Source: Bacillota bacterium
Lineage (GTDB): Bacteria > Bacillota > Negativicutes > Sporomusales > CTSoil-080
DNA length: 64,000 bases
NCBI GenBank assembly: GCA_017889635.1
Contig: JAGGAC010000002.1
Span: 62,001 to 126,000 of the forward strand
Direction of reading: 5' to 3'
Shown here: one piece after another, positions 46,497-55,304 of the stretch
Position numbering within the stretch: the first letter of the stretch is position 1
Layout: each line of letters opens with the position of its first letter
Notes under the pieces: model-generated
Seen by the model: the letters and a program-made list of their open reading frames with translations, nothing else
Told to the model about the DNA's origin: nothing
Database searches by the model: none
Program-made: the position numbers and the translations under genes

Positions 46497-46609
46497 TTTG
46501 ACTCGGTTATTACCGTTTCACGAAAACAGTGAACTGTCCAAAGTTTCTTTCACTTTCCGCTAAACAGATTGCACCAAATCATAAATACCTGTGCCACCTC
46601 CCTTCCTCT
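46497..46609 (-). promoter_or_regulatory. Conserved structured 5' leader, ompM copy 2
   Basis: Homologous to 44674-44784 and ending 99 nt before its start codon. Here the TTCACTG/CGTGAA hairpin and a CGGT-AATA-ACCG hairpin are intact despite base changes. A promoter element CTTATAATTTTGC lies at 46680-46692, aligned with that of copy 1, giving a leader of about 250 nt. Confidence 0.65.
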
Positions 46610-46987
46610 TCACTTTTTGTAGCTTTGCCTTCCACCCCCTTCAGCTAAACAAAAGTCTATCAATAAATAAGAAGTACAAGCAAAATTATAAGATATACTA
46701 ATCTAACACCATCAAATATGTAAACCGCTAATCCGTACTAATACTTACTACTGGATTAAGCGTTATTGACAAATTATAACCCAATTACCAAAGCAATCCC
46801 AATTTACTACAATTCATCTAATATATTGATTATTTGAGCTTTAAATACTGTTTAAAATTTGTTCAAATTTACCCTGTATAAATTTTATCCTATAAATTTG
46901 ACTTAGTCAATTGATAATTAAATAATTAAGTATTGCCCAACAATTAATTATTCAATTAATGTTTAGCAATGGGATTATACAAATAAA

Positions 46988-47015
46988 CTGACACCACTTT
47001 TAAAAGCGGTGTCAG
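46988..47015 (-). terminator. Terminator of the thiolase operon
   Basis: CTGACACC...GGTGTCAG hairpin with TTTT/AAAA at its top, 75 nt after the thiolase stop. The 46693-46987 stretch is AT-rich with no supported gene. Confidence 0.65.
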
Positions 47016-47089
47016 TCAGCGTAATTTTTAAGTTATTCTACGGGAAAACATTCTTTTTACGGCCAATAAATAAACAATCCTGTTTATTT

Positions 47090-48259
47090 TTACACTCTTT
47101 CCAGGACGACAGAGACACCAGCACCGCCGCCAGCACAGAAGCTGATAAGACCAGTGCTAAGGTTACGCCTTTTCAATTCGTAAACTGTTTTAGCAACCAA
47201 AACAGCACCCGAACCTGCTAATGGATGACCATGAGCAATAGCGCCGCCGTTTACATTGAACTTGTCCTCAGGAATGTTAAGATCACGAACACAAGCAATT
47301 GACTGAGAAGCAAACGCTTCGTTGATTTCTACAAGGTCAATATCCTTCATGGTCATGCCGGTTTTCTTGAACAATATATTTGTCGAAGCAACCGGTCCAA
47401 CACCCATGATTTTAGGATCAACACCAGCCGTAGCATAAGCTTTGAATTTAGCCAAAATTTCAAGTCCCATCGATTTGGCCAATTCTTTTTCCATAACAAC
47501 CATAGCGCCGCCGCCGTCACTCATTGGCGAACTATTGCCGGCAGTCAGAACGCCGTCCTTTTTAAACGACGGACGCAACTTAGCAAGACTTTCCATGCTA
47601 GTTTCAGGCCGCAAAGCTTCATCCTTGGTAAACATTGAAGTTTTGCCTTTACCCAAATTCACTTCAACCGGAACAATCTGCTCATTAAAATAACCTGCAT
47701 CCCAGGCAGCAGCTAATTTTTGATGGCTGCGAACCGCAAATTTGTCACATTCCTCACGTGTTATGCCATACTTTTCTGCTATATTTTCAGCCGTAATACC
47801 CATTGGCAGATTGCCAAGTTCATCAGGAGCCGTATGAATTACGGACCACTGCGGCGCAGCCACCTGATAGCCGACAGTCGCTTTATCCATAACATAAGGC
47901 CGACGTGAGTCGCTTTCTACACCACCAGCAACAAGAACATCATGATAGCCAGCTTCAATAAGAATTGCCGCATAAGCAAGCGCGTTAAGTGATGCCGGGC
48001 ACTGACGATCAAGGGTAATACCGGGAACAGTGATCGGCAAACCAGCTGCCAGAGCAACCATACGGCCCATGTTGTTAATTTCATGGTTCATTAGATTAGC
48101 GTAGATTACATCTTCAATAATTGACGGATCAATCTTTGCCCTTTTAACAGCTTCTTTTACAGACAACGCGCCCAATTCATGAGCCGGAACCGACGCTAAA
48201 GCGCCACGGCACTTACCTACCGGTGTACGTACTGCGGAAACAATTACTGCTTCTCTCAT
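47090..48259 (-). CDS. Acetyl-CoA acetyltransferase (thiolase)
   Basis: 389 aa from ATG 48259 with AGGAGGAG upstream. Catalytic residues: Cys87 in LDRQCPASLNALA, His in GGAIAHGHPLAGSG (about 342) and Cys in SFCAGGGAG (about 372). It cleaves or forms acetoacetyl-CoA. Downstream of the BKACE gene by 44 nt, so acetoacetate from BKACE, once activated, would be split to acetyl-CoA. The same enzyme can supply the first step for the butyrate genes at 54-60 kb, which lack their own thiolase. Confidence 0.93.
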   Translation of the reverse strand: MREAVIVSAVRTPVGKCRGALASVPAHELGALSVKEAVKRAKIDPSIIEDVIYANLMNHEINNMGRMVALAAGLPITVPGITLDRQCPASLNALAYAAILIEAGYHDVLVAGGVESDSRRPYVMDKATVGYQVAAPQWSVIHTAPDELGNLPMGITAENIAEKYGITREECDKFAVRSHQKLAAAWDAGYFNEQIVPVEVNLGKGKTSMFTKDEALRPETSMESLAKLRPSFKKDGVLTAGNSSPMSDGGGAMVVMEKELAKSMGLEILAKFKAYATAGVDPKIMGVGPVASTNILFKKTGMTMKDIDLVEINEAFASQSIACVRDLNIPEDKFNVNGGAIAHGHPLAGSGAVLVAKTVYELKRRNLSTGLISFCAGGGAGVSVVLERV

Positions 48260-48303
48260 TAAATATACTCCTCCTATTTGCTTGTTCATTAGTAAATAAT
48301 TTT

Positions 48304-49128
48304 CTACTTAGCACCCTTTAGACCAAGAATTTTTCTTGCGTCAGCCGGAGTAGCAACATCCTTATTAAACTCCTTAATCAGACGAGCAGCCCGTTGTACT
48401 AATTCTACATTAGTCGCCAATCGATCAGGAGCATAGTAAATATTGTCCTCCAGTCCTACCCTCACATTACCGCCAAGAGCAATAGCCGCATAGAGAAGCG
48501 GCAAATGGCCTTTGCCAATACCAAAAGCGGACCAGGTAGCATCTTTTGGCAACAGGTTTTTCAGATAAACCAAATCATCCACAGTGGCCATCGCCGCACC
48601 AAGTACACCAAGTACAAATTGATAGTGCGGTGGTGCTTTAAGCACACCTTTTTTGATGAAGTAGTTAGTGGTATGAATCATTCCGGAGTCAAAAATTTCA
48701 AGTTCCGGTTTAATATTGTGTTCGATCATAACTTTGCCCAGTTTATCCAAGAACTGCGGTGAATTCATAAACACACCGGCAGGCATCCAGTTGAAGGACC
48801 CAGCGTCGAACGAAGCCATCTCTGGTTCAATCTCAATTAAATGAGCCATTCTTTCATCATCCGATGCCCGGTTGTCACCTGAAGTGGTCAGGTTAATTAC
48901 AACATCGCATTTTTCTTTAACAAGATTAACTGCTTCTTTAAAGATTTCCTTATTCATGGTACCTAGGCCTTCGGAATCCCGCATGTGCAAATGAACTACA
49001 GCAGCGCCAGCTTTCCAGCACTCGTAAGCATCGTTGGCAATTTCCTTAGGCGTCAAGGGAATATGCGGATTAGCATCTTTGGGAGTCACGGCACCAGTAA
49101 GAGCCGCAGTAATAATTACTTTATCCAT
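48304..49128 (-). CDS. Beta-keto acid cleavage enzyme (BKACE, Kce/DUF849 family)
   Basis: 274 aa. Zn ligands His46 and His48 in VVHLHMRD and Glu227 in VGLEDN agree with the Kce pattern. The family condenses a beta-keto acid with acetyl-CoA and splits off acetoacetate and a new acyl-CoA. Members act on 3-keto-5-aminohexanoate (lysine fermentation) or dehydrocarnitine, among others. No lysine-fermentation (kam/kdd/kal) genes are here; the carnitine-dehydrogenase-like gene 24 nt upstream points to a 3-hydroxy-acid such as carnitine as source. Confidence 0.92.
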   Translation of the reverse strand: MDKVIITAALTGAVTPKDANPHIPLTPKEIANDAYECWKAGAAVVHLHMRDSEGLGTMNKEIFKEAVNLVKEKCDVVINLTTSGDNRASDDERMAHLIEIEPEMASFDAGSFNWMPAGVFMNSPQFLDKLGKVMIEHNIKPELEIFDSGMIHTTNYFIKKGVLKAPPHYQFVLGVLGAAMATVDDLVYLKNLLPKDATWSAFGIGKGHLPLLYAAIALGGNVRVGLEDNIYYAPDRLATNVELVQRAARLIKEFNKDVATPADARKILGLKGAK

Positions 49129-49152
49129 GTTCTCACTCCATCATTAAAATAA

Positions 49153-50118
49153 TTATAGCTTTTTATGCATCTTCAGTATTTCAATTAGCATATTATCCCG
49201 GAATTTGATAATTTCTTCCGGAGTTTTACCAAATTCAGCGGGGCGATTCTCAAGTTCCTTGAGCACACCTTCTTGCGCAACATCAGGCCACTCCAATGGA
49301 ATATCAGTCCAATGCGCCATATCCTTGAGCCACATCTGGGAAGATTCGCGAATCATGGTATACAAACCTTTAGCTCCGCCAGCTCCGCCACCAAGATGCA
49401 TAGTTAGAATTGGACCAAGAATTGCCATGCGAAGTCCAGGGCCAAATAGCAACGCTTTATCAATATCCTCTACCGTACATACACCAGTTAAAATTAGATC
49501 CATGAACTCACGGGCTAAAGCAAGCTGCAATCGGTTGGCAATAAAACCCAGTGTCTCCTTGTTTAAGATAACTGGTTCTTTACCGATTTTTTCATAGAAA
49601 TTATAGGCGCATTGCAATGCTTCCGTACTGGTTTTTTCACCTTTGGTTATTTCAACCAACGGAATTAGATGCGGCGGATTATAAGGATGTCCACCAACAA
49701 ACCGTTCCGGATGCTCCGCAAATTTAGCAATCTCGGTAATTAACAACCCCGATGTACTGCTGGCAACAATAGTATCAGGAGCAGTATACTTTTCAATTTC
49801 TACCACTACACTGCGCTTAATTTCATATCTTTCCGGGCCGCTCTCCTGAATAAACTGAGCATCCTTTACGGCTTCCTCAATGCTGGTAGTATAACTAACT
49901 CGTTGTTCCGCTTTGGCAGCCTCTTCTTTGTTTACGATTCCTTTATCAAGAAGAAAAGCTATATTGCTCGCAACATTTTTCTTCGCAACAGCCAATGGAT
50001 CTTGACCAATGTCATAAATGCAAACCGGATATCCCCGGAGAGCGAAATTGGTCGCCCAGCTGGATCCAATAACACCCGCGCCTATACAAGCAACCTTTTT
50101 AATCTGCGCTACGTTCAT
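49153..50118 (-). CDS. L-carnitine dehydrogenase-like 3-hydroxyacyl dehydrogenase
   Basis: 321 aa from ATG 50118 with AAAGGAG upstream, the typical size of L-carnitine dehydrogenase. Rossmann motif GAGVIGSSWA (about 12-21), SSTSGL, and GHPYNPPHLIPLVE, which is characteristic of the carnitine dehydrogenase/lambda-crystallin branch rather than of short Hbd proteins. It would oxidise a 3-hydroxy acid to the 3-keto acid used by the adjacent BKACE. Exact substrate unproven. Confidence 0.85.
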   Translation of the reverse strand: MNVAQIKKVACIGAGVIGSSWATNFALRGYPVCIYDIGQDPLAVAKKNVASNIAFLLDKGIVNKEEAAKAEQRVSYTTSIEEAVKDAQFIQESGPERYEIKRSVVVEIEKYTAPDTIVASSTSGLLITEIAKFAEHPERFVGGHPYNPPHLIPLVEITKGEKTSTEALQCAYNFYEKIGKEPVILNKETLGFIANRLQLALAREFMDLILTGVCTVEDIDKALLFGPGLRMAILGPILTMHLGGGAGGAKGLYTMIRESSQMWLKDMAHWTDIPLEWPDVAQEGVLKELENRPAEFGKTPEEIIKFRDNMLIEILKMHKKL

Positions 50119-50251
50119 AAAAGCTCCTTTCAGCATCCGAATACCGTGTACCCAATTAAGCGGTGAACGGGTTACTTCCCCCCATCCATCGCATTAAGGC
50201 CATATCCGGACTCCTGTTACCATCCCAAGCACTGGAATAAAGTTACTAACG

Positions 50252-50297
50252 GAAGTCCCGAAACGAACTCTGATAGGCGAAAACGTTTCAGGACTTC
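50252..50297 (-). terminator. Hairpin between the SDR and carnitine-dehydrogenase-like genes
   Basis: GAAGTCCCGAAACG (50252-50265) pairs with CGTTTCAGGACTTC (50284-50297), one mismatch and an 18-nt loop. It may end the SDR transcript or mark an internal regulatory site. Confidence 0.5.
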
Positions 50298-50414
50298 TCA
50301 TTAACTATCTGCAATAATTTTCACAAACTAATTCCAAATATCTAACTTCTCTTTACCGCTACGCGGCTAAGCAAATACCTAAACAAATATACAAAATGTC
50401 TATCTGCCAACGAT

Positions 50415-51188
50415 TTAGCCTACTGCAGTAAGTCCGCCATCAGGATAAATAATTTGGCCGGTAACATAGTTAGATGCCTGAGACGCCAGGAATACCGCAG
50501 CACCAATACAATCTTCGACTACAGCCATGCGGTGGATTGGATGGGATGCAGCAATTCTTTCCTTCGCGCCAGGATCTTTCGACAGGAACTGAACCATCAT
50601 CGGAGTTTCGGTAACCGTAGGTCCGATAGCATTTACAGTAATATTATGAGGAGCCAATTCAACAGCCAGCGTCCGGGTCATCATATCCACTGCACCTTTG
50701 CTGGAACAGTATGCTGAATTGCCGCCGCCACATGCCCGCGCACCGCGAACCGACGAAACATTAATAATTTTGCCATAGTTTTGTTTAACCATTACTTTGG
50801 CAAACTCTGTACAGCACATCATCAGACCCTTAACATTAACGCTGAATACAGCATCCCAATTATTCATATCAAATTCAAGAGCTGGCGCCTTAATGTTAAG
50901 ACCTTGGGAATTCACCAAAATATCTACTCGACCCATATCCTTAACAACAGTACTAACCAGATTCTTTATGCTAGCTTCATCAGATGAATCAACCTGAAAT
51001 ACTTTTATTTCCTTGCCAACTTCATTACCAATCTCTTTAGCTGCTTTAGTAAGCCCTTCCATTTTTCTGCTGGCAATAGCAACATTTGCACCGTAAAAAG
51101 CCAATCCTTTAGCAATAGCCTGGCCTATTCCGCCAGCCCCACCGATAACAACAGCATTTTTGCCTTTCAATGAAAAAATATCTTCCAT
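50415..51188 (-). CDS. SDR-family oxidoreductase
   Basis: 257 aa from ATG 51188 (AAGGA 10 nt upstream); a longer frame starts at 51221. Classical SDR: GGAGGIGQA nucleotide motif, NSQGLN, catalytic Ser and YCSSK (YxxxK), IGPTVTETP. Similar to gluconate-5-dehydrogenase and 3-oxoacyl reductase types. Oriented with the BKACE group but separated by 296 nt and a hairpin. It could process a 3-hydroxy or polyol intermediate of that pathway. Confidence 0.9.
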   Translation of the reverse strand: MEDIFSLKGKNAVVIGGAGGIGQAIAKGLAFYGANVAIASRKMEGLTKAAKEIGNEVGKEIKVFQVDSSDEASIKNLVSTVVKDMGRVDILVNSQGLNIKAPALEFDMNNWDAVFSVNVKGLMMCCTEFAKVMVKQNYGKIINVSSVRGARACGGGNSAYCSSKGAVDMMTRTLAVELAPHNITVNAIGPTVTETPMMVQFLSKDPGAKERIAASHPIHRMAVVEDCIGAAVFLASQASNYVTGQIIYPDGGLTAVG

Positions 51189-51833
51189 TTTTTTCACATC
51201 CTTATGTAATTTCGTTTCCAAACTTATTAAAATCCGCTTAGTGAAGTATCAGGCAAATTAACAAATCCAACATACTGGCAGATATATCGGTTTTGTCATT
51301 AATGCTCGTTCGCCAGCACTGATACAAATTGAATCCATGCAGGCTCATCGCAATCTTGTTGAAGTGTCCATACGTTTAGTAAGACATAACGTTTTTCACT
51401 TCAACTTTTTCACCACGATCTCTCCTCTCTATAGCACTCTTAGCCTTATACTTACTTGCGGCACTTACCGTATTCTTACCACACTCTTACCATATATAAT
51501 TCCCGGCGTAGGGCATTTTTAAATCACCGCACCGCAAATTACTGTTTTGACAATACGAACTCAGTTAACTCGCATTAACCGGTTGATTAATATCAATATT
51601 TTCTATTTATCAAAATCTTTTAATTATATAGTATTATATCTATATTCAAAAATCAAATACCATGTTTAGAACCCTCTTATATTAAACAAGTATCACCAGA
51701 ATATTAAAGTAGCCGTGAAAAACCCTTGTTTATGCTTGCTTGTTTTCAAACAACCAGAATCATAGTATAATATATGTACATATTAAGGTGAAAAATCAGA
51801 CTTATTTCACCCATAAATATTGGGAGGAATATT
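51189..51833. other. Divergent promoter region between SDR and LysR genes
   Basis: 645 nt, AT-rich, no supported gene. A perfect TATAAT (51766-51771) preceded by TTTCAA 16 nt upstream is the likely LysR promoter. It overlaps the inverted repeat TTGTTT-TC-AAACAA (51740-51753), a possible autoregulatory site. TTGATTAATATCAA near 51580-51595 is another symmetric element. Confidence 0.45.
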
Positions 51834-52805
51834 ATGGAGCTTTGGCAATTGCGTGAATTCATTACTCTTGCTGAACGTTTAAATTTTAGTGAAGCAGCTA
51901 GACATTTATATATTGCCCAGCCAGTGCTGAGCCGACATATAGCTGAATTAGAACAAGAACTAGGTGTACAACTTTTTATCCGGAACAGACATTCAGTTCA
52001 GCTGACCACAATTGGCGAACTGTTGCTCGAAGAGTCTTATGCTCTACTTGCCCACTATGACGAAACGCTCCAGAAACTTCATATGGCTGCTTCAGGATTG
52101 GAAGGCTGTGTAAAGATTGGCTTTTTAGACGCGGCTGTTAAAGCATTTTTGGCTCCTTTTGCTGTACAATTTACCAAAACCAACCCGAAGATCCAACTAC
52201 AGCTGTTTTCGTTCGAATTCGTATCAACGCTTACTGATGCGTTGCGGCGAAATGAAATAGACGTTGGCTTCACTATCACCCTTGGCCTACCATATACTAC
52301 CGAATTAAGTTATAAAACAATCTACAGCGATGTTTTCTCTGTAGTAATGCATCATGACCATCCATTAGCCGGTCAAAGTGTTATTGATGCCGCTGACCTT
52401 GCCAAAGAATCCTTTATTCAGATTTCCCGCGACCAAAATCCTGAGGGCTATCACCGAGCATTGGCGATATGTAAAGCCCGAGGTTTTACTCCCAACATTG
52501 TTCGTGAAACGCCGCGTATGGACGCTGTACTCTTGATGGTCGAAATGGGTCTGGGCATTTCCATTATGCCCAGGCATTTCAAAGTCTACGCTAGCCCTTC
52601 GGTTCGATTTGTTGATCTTAAAGGTGAAGACTGCAACTTTGATGTCGTCCTTGCCTGGAAAGCCAACAATTCCAACCCGGCAATTATGCCTTTATTAAAA
52701 GAATATGAGGCTGTCAGTAAGACCTTATTCGAAAACTTGGTTTCCGCCAACAAAGATACTAGCAATCGTTTTATCAGTGATGTAACTGATATTCACTCAA
52801 TTTAA
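51834..52805 (+). CDS. LysR-family regulator of the fermentation region
   Basis: 323 aa with GGGAGG before ATG 51834. N-terminal HTH (LNFSEAARHLYIAQPVLSRHI) and effector domain to about 300. It lies between the BKACE group (divergent) and the butyrate operon (convergent), so it could control either; the SDR-BKACE side, sharing the divergent region, is more likely. Ends at a terminator at 52833. Confidence 0.9.
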   Translation: MELWQLREFITLAERLNFSEAARHLYIAQPVLSRHIAELEQELGVQLFIRNRHSVQLTTIGELLLEESYALLAHYDETLQKLHMAASGLEGCVKIGFLDAAVKAFLAPFAVQFTKTNPKIQLQLFSFEFVSTLTDALRRNEIDVGFTITLGLPYTTELSYKTIYSDVFSVVMHHDHPLAGQSVIDAADLAKESFIQISRDQNPEGYHRALAICKARGFTPNIVRETPRMDAVLLMVEMGLGISIMPRHFKVYASPSVRFVDLKGEDCNFDVVLAWKANNSNPAIMPLLKEYEAVSKTLFENLVSANKDTSNRFISDVTDIHSI

Positions 52806-52832
52806 CTCACTATGCGTAATATCTGCTACTTT

Positions 52833-52869
52833 GCCACAAGGCCCTTAGACGGCATTGTGGCTTTTTTTA
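52833..52869 (+). terminator. Terminator of the LysR gene
   Basis: GCCACAA (52833-52839) pairs with TTGTGGC (52855-52861), followed by TTTTTTT. Confidence 0.8.
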
Positions 52870-52929
52870 TTGCAAAAAAACACACGAACAATTGCTCCTG
52901 TATTTTTTTGAAATCTGATTCTATGTAAA

Positions 52930-53397
52930 TTATTTTTCCTTACTTTTATGGGCTAAATACCGTAAGCGACCTTCTTCGAAAGCCTTGCGTTCTTCCTCAG
53001 TGGTAATTTCTAAACTAGCCACCGGCTGCGGAGTACCGTTTTCATCTAAAGATACCAAAGTAAAAAATGCGGTTAGTGCGGTTTTGGGACTTTCATCCTT
53101 TGATAAGTCTTCCACCGTAACAGTAATCAATATTTCCATTGAAGTTCTACCAACATAAGTCAGTTGCCCATAACAAGTTACTACGTCACCAATACGAATA
53201 GGAAGGATAAATTTTACTTCATCAATCCTAGCGGTAACGACATTCGTCCGAGCATGCCGCTGTGCCACAGCCCCAGCCGCATTATCCATCATTTTTATTA
53301 TTTCACCGCCGTGAACATTGCCTGCCGGATTAGCATGCTGCGGCAACATTACATTGGCCATAACTACCTTCGATTCACTGATCGTTTTAGTCTTCAT
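52930..53397 (-). CDS. Hotdog-fold acyl-CoA thioesterase, copy 1
   Basis: 155 aa from ATG 53397 with AGGAGG upstream. Acyl-CoA hydrolase (BACH/YciA-type) motifs: PQHANPAGNVHGGEIIKMMD (the HGG...D active-site region) and TCYGQLTYVGRTSMEI. It hydrolyses acyl-CoA to acid and CoA. It is a tandem paralogue of the gene at 53564-54031, with the same length and most residues identical, pointing to recent duplication. Confidence 0.93.
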   Translation of the reverse strand: MKTKTISESKVVMANVMLPQHANPAGNVHGGEIIKMMDNAAGAVAQRHARTNVVTARIDEVKFILPIRIGDVVTCYGQLTYVGRTSMEILITVTVEDLSKDESPKTALTAFFTLVSLDENGTPQPVASLEITTEEERKAFEEGRLRYLAHKSKEK

Positions 53398-53498
53398 TAA
53401 TAAAATACCTCCTGACAGCACTTTTCATACGTACCATACCTTGATATTGTAATCTCTGAGCGCTATCATGTCAAAATGTATTCTTCCCTACGACATCT

Positions 53499-53540
53499 AA
53501 AAGGACTGCGCTGAATCTATAGCTTCAACACAGTCCTTTT
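53499..53540 (-). terminator. Terminator between the two thioesterase genes
   Basis: Minus strand AAAAGGACTGTGTTGAA pairs with TTCAGCGCAGTCCTTTT around an 8-nt loop, with a terminal T-run. It should reduce transcription into copy 1. Confidence 0.75.
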
Positions 53541-53563
53541 CTACTTGTCTGTACTACCCTAAT

Positions 53564-54031
53564 TTATCTTCTCTGGTTTTTATAGGCTAAATGCCTTTGC
53601 TGCCCTTCTTCAAAAGCCTGGCGTTCTTCCTCTGTTGTAATTTCTAAACAAGGTACCGGCTGAGGAATACCCTTCTCATCTAAAGACACTAAGGTAAAGA
53701 AAGCGGTCAGTGCTGTTCTGGGCCTTTCATCCTTTGATAGGTCTTCCACTGTAACAGTAACCAATATTTCCATAGATGTTTTGCCAACATAAGTCAATTG
53801 CCCATAACAAGTTACTACATCACCAATCCGAATAGGAAGAACAAACTTTAATTCGTCCACCCTAGCGGTAACAATATTCGTTCTGGCATGTTTTTTAGCT
53901 ACCGCTCCGGCCGCAGTATCCATCATTTTTACAATTTCACCGCCATGAACGTTGCCTGCCGGATTAGCGTGTTGAGGCATCATTACGTTAGCCATAACTA
54001 CCTTCGATTCACTGATCGTTTTGCATCTCAC
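53564..54031 (-). CDS. Hotdog-fold acyl-CoA thioesterase, copy 2
   Basis: 155 aa from GTG 54031 with AGGAGG 8 nt upstream. Same family and motifs as copy 1 (PQHANPAGNVHGGEIVKMMD). Differences are spread as substitutions, with none in the HGG region. It follows the second butyrate kinase gene by 73 nt and likely ends the main butyrate transcript. It could release free acid from butyryl-, crotonyl- or BKACE-derived acyl-CoA. Confidence 0.93.
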   Translation of the reverse strand: MRCKTISESKVVMANVMMPQHANPAGNVHGGEIVKMMDTAAGAVAKKHARTNIVTARVDELKFVLPIRIGDVVTCYGQLTYVGKTSMEILVTVTVEDLSKDERPRTALTAFFTLVSLDEKGIPQPVPCLEITTEEERQAFEEGQQRHLAYKNQRR

Positions 54032-54104
54032 TCGGAATACCTCCTGACAACATTTATTAAAAGTCGTACAGTTATTTATTTAAGCCTTACCCAAACTACT
54101 TTCT

Positions 54105-55181
54105 TTAGCCTAAATCGTATTCGTGAGCCTCTTCTTCACCCCGCAGTACCCTAAGACCGCCTAACGCCAATGATTCTAGCTCATTTTCCCCTGGATAGAT
54201 CGTCACCGGTGCTATAAACTCCACATTTTTCTTAATCCAATTCGTAAGCAGCTCGGAATATGCAAGACCGCCTGTCAAAATAATCCCTTCTACCTTACCT
54301 TGTACTACTGTAGCTAATTCGCCGATTGATTTTGCAATCTGATAAGCCATTGCCTGAAAAACTAACTCAGCTTCTTTATCACCGTTTTTAATTCTTTCCA
54401 AAACTTCAAGAGCACTATTTGTCCCAAGGTAGGCAACTAATCCACCTTTGCCACGCAGCATTTTACTCATGGTTTGATAGTCATACTTACCTGAATAGCA
54501 TTCGTCAATAAGTAACCGCCCATGCACCATTCCCGCTCTTTCTGGTGAAAAAGGGCCTTCATCATCAGAAACAATGTCAATCATTCTGCCTTGACTATGC
54601 AGACTAGAAGTAATACCGCCACCAAGATGGGTAACAATAAGATTTAAATCATCATATTTCTTCTGGTGCTCAGCCGCATACCTTCGGGCCACCGCCCGCA
54701 TGTTCAGGGTATGACAAATGCTAGCCCGCTTGATTATAGGCATACCTGTAATACGAGCAATATCATCAAGTTCATCAACAACGGTTGCATCGTAAATGTA
54801 CGAAGGTATACCCACTGATGAAGCAATCTCAAATGCTATAAGCGATGCTACATTAGATGCGTGTTCTGATATCGGGCGATATTTTAATCTATCAACTAAC
54901 TCCTCATTAATTCGGTAAGCTCCACCTTTTATTGGGGGCAGCGAGCCACCTCTGGCCACCACGGCAGACAAATCCTTGACACTTACATTGTTTGCAGCCA
55001 AAAAAGCCAAAACCGCGTCTTTACGGAAGTCGAACTGCTCAGCAATCGATTTATACTTTGCTAATTCCGCACTCGAATGTTCGATGTTCTGTCTGAATAG
55101 CTCTTTTTCGTTTTCAAATACGGCAATTTTAGTTGATGTCGATCCTGGGTTGATGGCAAGAATTTTATAAGTAGATGACAT
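54105..55181 (-). CDS. buk: Butyrate kinase, copy 2
   Basis: 358 aa. ASKHA acetate/butyrate kinase fold: the phosphate motif INPGSTSTKIAVFE (about 9-22), VARGG, ITHLGGG-type VTHLGGGI and GKGGLVAYLGTN. It makes butyrate and ATP from butyryl-phosphate and ADP. Tandem paralogue of the gene at 55305-56378, with the same gene structure and the same ribosome-site context (GGGGAGAGATATTNTA before ATG). Confidence 0.93.
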   Translation of the reverse strand: MSSTYKILAINPGSTSTKIAVFENEKELFRQNIEHSSAELAKYKSIAEQFDFRKDAVLAFLAANNVSVKDLSAVVARGGSLPPIKGGAYRINEELVDRLKYRPISEHASNVASLIAFEIASSVGIPSYIYDATVVDELDDIARITGMPIIKRASICHTLNMRAVARRYAAEHQKKYDDLNLIVTHLGGGITSSLHSQGRMIDIVSDDEGPFSPERAGMVHGRLLIDECYSGKYDYQTMSKMLRGKGGLVAYLGTNSALEVLERIKNGDKEAELVFQAMAYQIAKSIGELATVVQGKVEGIILTGGLAYSELLTNWIKKNVEFIAPVTIYPGENELESLALGGLRVLRGEEEAHEYDLG

Positions 55182-55304
55182 TAAAATATCTCTCCCCGAT
55201 ATAAAGTTCGATCTTAGTAGCCGCGATCAATAATACTAATCGGCAAATAAACTAGCTTTTTTTCGGAGCAACGCTATCATACAGAAAATCAATACGCCAC
55301 TTGC

